Source of the DNA: Plasmodium malariae
Taxonomy: Eukaryota; Apicomplexa; Aconoidasida; Haemosporida; Plasmodiidae
Length of the DNA: 64,000 nt
Direction: 5' to 3'
NCBI RefSeq assembly: GCF_900090045.1
Contig: NW_021638327.1
Location: 1 to 64,000, forward strand
Made by a program: the position numbers and the translations under genes
The notes under the pieces: generated by a model
Database searches by the model: none
What the model was told of the DNA's origin: nothing
What the model saw: only the letters and a program-made list of their open reading frames with translations
Part shown: positions 54,359 to 64,000 of the stretch, in pieces
Numbering within the stretch: position 1 is the first letter of the stretch
Layout of the letters: each line of letters begins with the position of its first letter

Positions 54359-57300
54359 TAATTTACTTGTAATGCTGAATTGGTAATTTACTTTTAAACT
54401 GATATGAGAAAGGAAAAGATTAATTCTTGGAATATTTCATTAAGCTGTAAAAGGAAAAATAAATAATATAATGAAAATATAAATAACACATAAATATTGA
54501 AAAAAGAATATTTACACTTATTAATATAAGACATTAATATTAATGATACATTGAACATAATATATTAGTAAATTTTATATTATATTATATTATAGATTAA
54601 AAAAAAATATATGGTGAATATATCGTATTTTATTTTATAAATTGCATATTTCTCTAAGAAAGTATTATAAGATATAATTCTATTAATTATGTTATTCTCT
54701 ATAATATATAACTAATAATTTATATGCTAATTCTACTGACTTTAATTATAAGAAGCACTATAATTTAAACTGTCAGATGCTTTATTTGTTATTATAATTT
54801 TTTGATTCTAGCATTATTTCATTAAATATCATAAGAAAAAATCATTTGTTGTAATAATTAATATGAATTGAAAATTCTATAATAATGTTTCTAAAATAAT
54901 TTTAAATAAATAGCAAAAAATATATAATTGAAAGTCTTTACATTTCAGGATTTATAATAATATAGTTACAAATTTAAGTACAACATATATATATAATATA
55001 CAGCATATATATTATATTACAAATATATGTACATAACATGTAATTTATTCTTTATAAATACAATAATTATTATAATAAATTATGTTGTATTTTTCAATTC
55101 TCTTTATATTTTTCATATATTTTTTTCCTATATAGTATTCATAAAAATAAGTAATAATATTTATATAAAGAAAGTATAAAAATGATAATGAATAATTCTA
55201 ATGCTTTCTTATAAATATTTTAAATGAACGAAATTTATTATCATTGTTGAAGTTATAAATTATATATACAACATAATGTTGTTGTCATTCCTTAATTATC
55301 TTAATATTTTTTAAATGTATAATTATATATATTTTTATTTAGTCTTAATGGGAGCTAATATTTTTACTAAAATATTCGTACAGAATATTTTTTCATTACG
55401 TTTTTACTTCTACTCATGCATCATATTTATATATATATACTTTTTTTTTTTTACGGAAATATTTCAGTGAATGATATATATTAAACAAGATAATGAAAAT
55501 AGAAAGGAAATATATATACAAAGAAAATTTATTATGTTATTCATTTGTTATAATATACATTTATTAATTATTTTTGAGGCATTAGTTTTAATTTTGTGCA
55601 TTTCTTCTATATAATGAAACTATACATATATAGGAAATAAATTATGATGTTAATGTTAACATTTCATTATTAATAAATCAGTTGTTACTTATATTACTTT
55701 AATTTTTATTTGTAGTATGTACTCATAGGAAAATACAAAACATATAATAATTATAATTATATAAATTTTACTGTAATAACAAAGAAATTTTATCCAAAAT
55801 TATAGATGAATATTATGTATTTATATACTTTATATTATTAAGTTTATTAAGTAAAAATAAATATATCCAAAAATTAGTTCTTTTTTTTAATATATAATAT
55901 TTCAGATGAGATAAATTGTTAAATATGAGCAATAAACAAAAAAAAAGAAAAGAAATTAAATAAGAAAATAAAACATCTCATAATTGTTAAATATTTTGTG
56001 TATATTTAATGAAATAAAAAACTATATACAGATAGAAAAATAGGTAAACTTAAACAACTAGGAATTCATATAATAGTCCGAGAAGTTTGGACACGTTTAT
56101 AATATGAAAAATAAATCTTGTTAAATATCGGTAAATAAAAATTACGTTAGAAAAGATTAAGTATAAAAATGGACAATAATGAAATTGATATAAAAAAGGA
56201 ATACTGAAATTATAAATATGTCATATAATTTATAGATAATTAGAACACATGTAAGAATGAATAAAGAACTAATAGCAATTACTTATCTGCCTTATTTCCT
56301 AATACACATTATTATTTTTTTTGGATTTAAAAATATTAAATCAAATGTTTTTTTTTTATATTAAAAAAAGTGAAAAAAAATATATAAATTATATTCATAA
56401 TCGTAATTACCATAAAGTTATAATGTTAACAGGAGATATAAATTTCTATGTTTATACACAATTTTTTAACTTGAGAACATTTAATAAATTTTAATATATT
56501 CTATTAAAAACAAAAAATAACTTGGGTAATGAATGTTAAGTGATCTAAAAGATTATTAATTTAAAATTAATATTTATGAGAAATTTTTATTTCAAGTAAC
56601 ATTAAATCTACAAGATAGCAATAATGATTAGAGGATTAATATTAATATTAATATATATATATATAATAATACCATTAATTTATGTTGTATACATTTACTA
56701 AGACACCAATTAAGTATTTCAAGAAAAAATGAAAATAATTTATTGATAATTCTTTCATTTTGATGCGTTTGCATATTTATATAATTTATATTGTCGTGAA
56801 TATATTCAATTTATATAACATGAATATAATAATTTTAGAAAAAACGAATGCTCCTAAAAAATATGAACTACATTAGGAACTTGAAAATTTAGAAAATAAT
56901 TATTAAAATAAACTTGTACGATTATATAATTTTTTATCATTGAATATTCTTCATAATACGTAGCATTAATTATTAAGTTGCGTTGTTATGCTTTTTTATA
57001 TAAACACAAATTTGTAAATTTTGACAGAGTCATCCAAACGAAAGAATTATTTAAATGTCTTGAATCAAGAACCTTATAAATTATGCTTATATCTAAATAT
57101 GTAAAATTATATAATGTATATGCATATGAAAATATTAAATAAAAAAATAATTATCTTAATTTTTGTAATTTTACAGGGTACTGTACATTATGTAGAATAC
57201 TGAAAATTCAAAGATACTTTACATTTACTTTTAATTAATTATTGTATTAAAAAGTAGTTCCACGAATAAATTAGTATCAATTTATGATTATATGATAAAC

Positions 57301-58989
57301 ATAATATATTTATGATATTATATTTTAATAATTATCTTTCTTTATTAAACTAAATAAACAGTCTGGAATACAAGTATTTTTGCTTTTATAGGTATATTTC
57401 ATTAATAATCTAATATATTCTATTTGAGTATGTTCCATAGTTTTAATCATTTAATATATTATTTTACGTTATATTTATTTATGTACCAATAAAAATTATA
57501 TATGATATTATTATATCCATAAAAGTGTCAAAAAGGAAAATAGTGCATTAAAGGTTTTTTTAAATTTTATTTTATGTTATATTATATATTAACTTTTTTT
57601 ATTTTTTAATATTATTATTTTTCGCTATAAAATATTTTATTTAAAATAATTTGTTTATGGTAATTTTTTTTTTAATAATTATAATTAATAAAAAAATTTT
57701 CTTATTATATACATGATTACATAGTTATTATGTTTTTTTAATATTACATTTTTTCTATATATTGTAAATTAATATACTGCCTAAAGCAAAAAAAAACAAA
57801 ATAATAGAAATATAAATTAATTCTCAAATTTAATAATTTTTATTTTTGTCGTAATATATAAAATACTATTTTTTTTAATTATATGGAAAATACAGAATTG
57901 TATTTATAATGATGACATACCATTGTATAAAAGAGTTAAATTGGATAGAACTCTTTAAAATATTATAAATTTTGTTTTTAATTAAATAACAGAATATAAC
58001 ATTAAAATTATTCTAGTACAATTATTTTGGATGTAATATATATATGGGCCACAATAGATTATAATTTGTGATATACAAAAAAGACCTTTTTTATTTTTTC
58101 TCACCATCATATGATTACTACTATGTACTAAGATATAACCTGCATTTTTTAGTTGTAATGATGTACAAAAAGTATAACCGATATAACAAATAAAGCTTAT
58201 TATTTGATAGTTCAATAAAACAATGACTATATTCCTAATATATACTAATATGCTTATTCTCAATACATATCTTATTTTTTTATTCTAATTATAAAATAAA
58301 ATTTGTGTGTACCAGTAAATCCATTTTATTTTCTTTCTGAAAATATTAATAACAAAAGAATAGAACTGTTATGTTAGGCTATTAAAATATGTATATTTTT
58401 GGAGCATTCATTAATAAAATTAGTTTACGCGAATATCATTTTGATGTTTTTTTTTTATAAATAAATTTAATGGAAATATATACAAAAATATTTTTTAAAA
58501 TATCTCAACTTTTTTATACCTTATATATTACTCGTGAAATTTAATACATTTTTAGAACATAAAATAAAATAACTACATAAATTACCATACTCTAATTTCA
58601 CTAACTTGTCAGTATACTGTACATTTTTTACCTAAATATATGTATTGTAAAATTAAATAAATCCAACTTTAATGAAAAAAATAAATATTCTAAATATGTA
58701 AATTACTAATATATATCCATTTTAATTGGATATTTTAATATTTAACTATTGAGGTATATTAAGTTACCATAAAATTTACTTTATATTTTTGATGCTTCAC
58801 GTTGAATATGAATACATATAATTATAAGAAAAGTTTTATTATACATGAGGAAATTTATCTACTTATAAATAATAGAAATATTTCCATTTTATTTTAATGT
58901 GTCTTTTATATAACTTTAGATAATTAGAATAATGTAGATGGAATATTTGAATCGAGAATTGTTATAATATTTTCAGAAAAAGAGAAGGG
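54359..58989. other. Long intergenic stretch
   Basis: About 4.6 kb without a supportable gene. About 57375-57640 resembles about 3800-4060 (shared GCTTTTATAGG and following sequence), possibly part of a third, more diverged copy of the subtelomeric block. A minus-strand open frame at 57982-58263 is discussed under rejected items. Confidence 0.45.
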
Positions 58990-59453
58990 AATAAATAGTA
59001 TAGAATTAAAGATATCTTATATGAAAATGCATATAATGATTTATGCAATGAACAGATAATGATAAATTAAAAAATGATCGATTGTATTAAAGATAAAGAT
59101 ACTCCAAATGTATACAAAATCATTTTTATGAGACGGATATCTGTAATATTCAAGCCATATGTAGTGATAGATATATTTTTTAAAAACAAATATGAGCATT
59201 TATTTATATATATAAAAACAGAAAATATGCCTGCTCTACCAAGAAAAAAAGTTTAAAACTTTCAGAATGCATGTGTGCTATTTAGCATCTACTCTATTGA
59301 ATACTTTTTTATAGTATTTTTTTTACCTTTTTAATTTTTATCCCATTAGGAAATTTGTAATATATACTAGGGTGAGAAATACTAAGACGATTATTTAATA
59401 CTCAAGAGGATGTTACAACTGTATTGTTTTTAGTAAAATTTTATATACTTTAA
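58990..59453 (+). pseudogene. Degraded coding relic, possibly pir-like
   Basis: Frames near 59009-59115 read DILYENAYNDLCNEQIMI, a stop, and MIDCIKDKDTPNVYK; after a frameshift the next piece reads YETDICNIQAICSDRYIF. The cysteines and acidic residues set it apart from background. From about 59310 one frame with two stops reads FFTFLIFIPLGNL and then EILRRLFNTQEDVTTVLFL, which resembles a membrane segment followed by a pir-like cytoplasmic tail. The family is uncertain and the order of pieces is only suggestive. Confidence 0.35.
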
Positions 59454-59581
59454 TGTTTTATGTACTTTTAAAGTTCTTAAATAGGTCGCTTAACTAGGAA
59501 GAGACAAAATAAAGGTTTAGTTATAATTGATAAATTGTTTTCAGAAATATATATTTCTTATATCTAATAAAGTTTTCCTTT

Positions 59582-59662
59582 ATGCATAATGAAAAAATGT
59601 TAACACAAATTAACTGTTGTATACTTATAACTTTTTTCTTATGGAATCTAGGTATTGTACAG
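59582..59662 (+). pseudogene. Orphan signal-type first exon
   Basis: ATG at 59582 opens 27 codons (MHNEKMLTQINCCILITFFL and a WN-containing end, finishing with CAG) directly before a GTATAT donor. A second in-frame ATG lies at 59597. The short basic head, hydrophobic core and phase-0 donor fit the first exon of an exported-protein gene, but of a different type from the MEKKIK class here. No second exon of coding character was found in the following 1.5 kb. It may be the remains of a deleted gene. Confidence 0.4.
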
Positions 59663-61454
59663 GTATATGCTGATACACAAAAGTAAAGGTATATATATTA
59701 AATAATATAAACGGTCCTCTTGTTTCCATATATTTTTTGTATTACGATTAATTATTTTGAACATTTATATATAATATTTTTTTCTTGATTCATTAAAATG
59801 TGAAAATCCAATTGGTCATTATTCAGAATAAAAATATATGCTCTATATGCAAAAATTATATTTGTAATTATTTCGTGTGAATTTGTATAACATACATGTA
59901 ATGTTTAAACTATTATATAATAATGCAATTAATATATCTTCTCTCATATAATGAAGTGATTTATATTTTTACAATTCCTCTTATTTTTTTTTTTTTAAAG
60001 GTTGTAAGTTTTCATTTTTTATATTATTAATAAATATATGATATATTACTTATAAATTTAATATTTTGAATTTTTTTTTCATTAATAGAACAAAAAATAT
60101 CTCATTTTCTGTGTTTTCATGTAGCTTTTATTTAATTGTAAATATAACAAATCATTTATGCTAAAAATTCTTATAAATATTTTATATTTCATAATTTATT
60201 TGATATAAGAATGTATTAATAAATTTCTAAATACTTTTATAATTCAAGTATGAAATTATTATACAATAATAATATAATTCTGCTTCAGAAAAGTAATTTT
60301 TAATAGAATATTATCAATTTTAGAATTTATGAAGCTTTATATTTAAATCAGGAGTTTTATGATAATTATATATTTTACTTTCTATCTTATATGATTACAG
60401 GAGATAATAATCTTTTATAAGAATTAATTGAATATATATCATAAAATATATTAATAAAAACAACTTATTCTCATGTATATATTTGACATAAATAAACAGG
60501 TACATTCCTATACCATCATTCTTCTTACGTCAATATATATTATACAATAATTCATAATTATTTAATATATTTCTTATGAATAAATATATTATCTAGAAAA
60601 AAATATATATATATAAATCAACTAATATAAAAAATTTTCATTTAAATATAATAATAAAAAATATATCGGATTAAATACTATAACCTCTAAAAAATATATT
60701 ACAAAAATAAAAGATCGGTCTTTATTTACGTTCGAAATTTATTGTTTTTTATTGGACTAGGTGATATGTCATATATTTTGCGTTTTAAATATATTGCATA
60801 CCATAAAAAAAGGAATATTTTTATACAACAACTAATGTTAATACTATAAATAATAGGGAAATATATGTACAAAATATTTTTTTTTTTTTTTTATTACTAT
60901 TATTTTACTGGTACAATAATTAATATTTTTTTAGAAATATACAATATTTCCAAAATATAATTTTTAAAATATTAGAATTATTAGTAAGAAAACATCGTTT
61001 TAATATTTGAAAATAGTCGTAACACTGAGAGTAATGAATTTTGTATATTCTCTATATTCTGTATACACTCTATATAAATATTAAGGAAGCATATATATTT
61101 TTTTGGTTTCATGAAAATTAATAAAAAAAATTAATTATTTCACTATATTAAATAAATAATTCATATATTTTAAATATAAATTAAAGAATTAAATTTATAT
61201 TATTTTAATTAAGGATATATTTTTTAAAAGAGTATTTATATAAAAATTTTATGGTTTATTTTTGAAGTTTTTTTTTTTTTTTTGTCTCTGTTGTAATAGT
61301 AATTGTAGTTATTCATTTTATATTATGATTTCAGAAAAAAATAAAACAAATAAATTAAAAAAAATAATAATAGTTCCCTCTATCATTAAAAGAATATTAT
61401 ATTATTTTTAATTGAATCGTTGTTGAATCTATTTTCATATTAATGGTCTATATA
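59663..61454. other. Intergenic before the last Fam gene
   Basis: No gene supported. From about 60830 to 61080 the sequence resembles the regions upstream of 25959 and 39008, including a TATTCTCTATATTCTGTATA stretch near 61039. A diverged form of the conserved upstream element may lie near 61168. Confidence 0.5.
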
Positions 61455-62411
61455 ATGGAGGAAAAAATTAAGTCACTGTCATTTAATAAAATTGTTACTT
61501 TTATTCTTTTAAGTTGGATAAGTCATTTTGTAATTTATATGGTTATAATAATTTTTAATAAATGTATATATAATATTTTTATTGCTCGAGTTTTATATGT
61601 GATAATAATTTTTTTTAGTATGATATTATTTATTCGATTACATAACTTTTTTTTGTTTATTTAGAGTAAATATAACAAATCATTGTATAAATGCTACAAT
61701 AGTAGTAGAATATTATATATAACAAATTGTCGTTTACTGGCAAAATATAAGGAGGATAAGAATCCAAATATTGTTTGTTTAAAAGAAGAGTTACCAAATG
61801 GCGTGAACAATAAAAAGGATATATATATAAATGAAAGCCTGGACGCAAGAAAAAAAAAACAATCAAATTGTAGTTCATCAAGTAATACAAGAGACCATAA
61901 AGCAGTTATGAAAAATAAATCTTGTATATTTGAAACCAACAAATATTCCTATTTGGAAAAAAAAATATTCAAAGAACTTGATTATGTGCATTTTCTTAAA
62001 AACAATAAAACAATAAGTGATAAGCTTTACAAAAAAATAATAGGTAAAAGACGCTCATTAAAGATCTCTTTTCCTTTGATATTGTTCTTGCTTTTATTCA
62101 TTGCATTCATAGTAGAATGTTTTTCTGGGTATGGAGCTTCAAATGGGATATATATTTTATTGTTTACGTGCATTGGTCAGCCGAACATAAAAACTTTTAG
62201 AGAAAGTTGGTTCGGTAAACTTTTAGAAGACATATTTAAAACTGTTGTAGATAATAATGGTACAGGAAGAATAATTTTTCTTAGAAATATATGTTTTGGT
62301 GTATTATATATGTTACTTTTCATTATATTAGGTACAGTATTTATATCAGTGGTTATTTATTACCATAAAAAAGTTAACAAATATAATAAAATTAAGTTTA
62401 GGAAAAGATAA
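61455..62411 (+). CDS. Fam-L/Fam-M-type exported protein (EKKIFKE group), intact
   Basis: Exons 61455-61541 and 61665-62411, 123-nt phase-0 intron (weak donor GTTATA, acceptor TTATTTAG), 277 residues. An in-frame ATG at 61443 would add four residues; 61455 gives the constant 29-codon exon 1 starting MEEKIKSLSF. RLLAK at residues 52-56 is the PEXEL-like motif, followed by KYKEDKNPNIVCLKEEL. The group signature is CIFETNKYSYLEKKIFKELD at about 116-135, then ISDKLYKKI. Membrane segments lie at about 162-182 and 239-261, with a loop of about 56 residues. The C-terminus YYHKKVNKYNKIKFRKR is the family ending. Without the splice, reading from the first exon would stop inside the intron at 61664. 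It is the closest intact relative of 25959-26944. Confidence 0.9.
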
Positions 62412-64000
62412 AATATAAAGCAAGATATATGTTTCTTTCCGTAATGAAGTATTTAATATGGAGTAATCTGTAATATGTTTATTCGTATGTTTATTTTACG
62501 CTTATATAATTAGATAATTTTATAAATACTTTTATGTATATCTTCCCTTTGTAGTTACAGGATAATATAAAAATATGTTCTATGTTTTTTGTTGAATTTA
62601 AATTTTTTTCTGTTTTTTGTTTAGTATTTTAAGGTATATTTTCAATATAATTAAATACAGTAGCCTATATACAGTTATATATGTTTGTATTTCTTTTGAT
62701 TCTTTTGAAAATTTTATTTTTCTGTACTTAAAATAATATATTATAATAAAAATAATATAATTTTAGTAACGTTCATTAATATACATTTGTAATTTGTGAA
62801 ATGGTGTATTATATTTTATAAACTGTTTCAATTTAAAATTATTAAATGTTGACACAATTAAATGAATGTTTCATTAGTTTTAATTAAAAGATATAGGTGT
62901 CCTTTTTTACATAAAATGCAGCAAAGTGTAGATTTTTTGTTACCGTTATATATATATATTATAAAAAGCACTTAATATTTATTCTATAAAATAAAATTTT
63001 ATAAAGAATTCGTTATAAAAGAAATTTATTCTATATAAATTGTTTTTCATGCGTTTAGTTCTTATTATTTGTCTTAAAAGGTAAAATAATTATATACAAT
63101 AAAAAAATACCTCTGTAAAGTACATTCTATTTATAATTATTTAATGACCTAGGAATAATAGAAATTCTACAATTAGATGATAAATTAGAAGCACTGGTTT
63201 TTTATTATTGTGTTTAATTTTTACGTTAATTAAATTTTGTAAAATTATTTAAATATATATAATATTGAAAACCTAAAAAATAAATATATTGTATATATAT
63301 ATCATCGCATTAGGTAAAAAAATTAATAAATTAAATGTAATCGTATTATAATATATAATATTTTGAAATTTATATATATATTTTTGTTTTTTTCATAATA
63401 ATAATGTTATGAAAATGTGTTATTTATATGTATAGAAATTTTCATTTAAAGTAATTAAAATAAATGTATTTTTTTGTGCGATAATATAATTATACGCACA
63501 TAAACATTCATATATATATATGCTAGCTTTTAACATTGTATATAAATATATTAAGGTAATAGTCAATATTATTTTAAAAATATATAATAATATGTATAAT
63601 TTATATATAGAATTAGTAATTTCTTCAAAGTAATAATGAAAACATAAAAAAAAAAATAAAAAAATAAAAATAATTTCCTTTTTGTGTATTATTTATAATC
63701 AGTAACATTTCTAATATTTGTTTTATGAGTATTAATAAGTTATATTAATGGTTTACTTTGTTTTTTGTGCAGAGTTTTAACTAAATGTTATTTATAAAAT
63801 TACCCATACAACAGTTTAACAAATAAATTTCATAACAATATTTCATTTATTAAATATTATTTTTTATAAATTAAAATTAAAATAATAATGTAATATAAAT
63901 ATATACTTTAATTATCATCATTACATATATTTTTTAAAATAATGAATTATACAATGAAACAGCCCATGAATATTTTTGTTTTTCCAAATTCAAATTAGTA
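62412..64000. other. 3' flank of the last Fam gene to the window end
   Basis: No gene seen. A block near 62890-62940 corresponds to the 3' block shared with the other two-exon genes. The remainder is A+T-rich sequence with short TA tracts. Confidence 0.5.

Noticed and set aside
57982..58263. Minus-strand open frame of 93 residues, with C, G and H residues
   Set aside because: Composition is somewhat better than background, but there is no motif, no exon partner and no recognised family. Left uncalled; a translated search would decide.
1..64000. Telomere repeats, tRNA or rRNA genes, CRISPR arrays, transposons
   Set aside because: Looked for and not seen. No GGGTTYA-type arrays, no tRNA-like cloverleaf and no mobile element coding regions were recognised.

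Overview
This window is extremely A+T rich, with long A, T and TA tracts between islands of less biased sequence. It reads as a subtelomeric multigene region of a Plasmodium chromosome. The intact genes are short two-exon genes on an almost constant plan: a first exon of usually 29 codons encoding a hydrophobic signal-like stretch, a phase-0 intron of 120-139 nt, then a second exon with a PEXEL-like export motif and two C-terminal membrane segments. With them are one intact three-exon pir gene, pir fragments and an STP1/SURFIN-like relic. Two of the two-exon protein groups match what I know as the Fam-L/Fam-M exported families of Plasmodium malariae (and its monkey-derived counterpart P. brasilianum), so a P. 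malariae-type subtelomere is the best reading. This rests on protein recognition by eye, not on a search.

Layout. 1-5.1 kb: non-coding subtelomeric sequence, whose first ~3.2 kb is paralogous to about 34.5-37.7 kb and carries a conserved 40-residue membrane ORF. 5.1-6.0 kb: intact Fam gene of the MFDGKH group. 6.9-7.3 kb: an orphan, still open pir-like 3' end. 10.9-11.7 kb: exported-protein gene. 16.9-18.2 kb: intact pir gene. 22.0-22.9 kb: MFDGKH-group gene broken by one stop codon. 26.0-26.9 kb: intact Fam gene of the EKKIFKE group. 31.0-31.9 kb: decayed MFDGKH-group pseudogene. 32.8-33.7 kb: the only minus-strand gene, a two-exon exported protein. 39.0-40.0 kb: EKKIFKE-group pseudogene. 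41.4-41.7 kb: a faint relic. 43.2-44.0 kb: exported-protein gene. 46.5-47.7 kb: STP1-like pseudogene. 51.0-51.7 kb: exported-protein gene with a canonical RxLxE motif. 53.6-54.4 kb: pir pseudogene. 59.0-59.7 kb: a coding relic and an orphan signal exon. 61.5-62.4 kb: intact EKKIFKE-group gene.

How it fits together. All intact products look built for secretion from the parasite and export into the host red cell or its surface: a recessed or N-terminal hydrophobic signal, a PEXEL-like motif and C-terminal membrane anchors. No housekeeping gene, tRNA, rRNA or telomere repeat was seen. Several two-exon genes share a block about 265-285 bp before the start codon and another about 430-500 bp after the stop, so they appear to have spread as cassettes of about 2 kb including flanks. 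Roughly half of the coding loci are pseudogenes or fragments. Exact functions of these families are not established, and none is claimed here.
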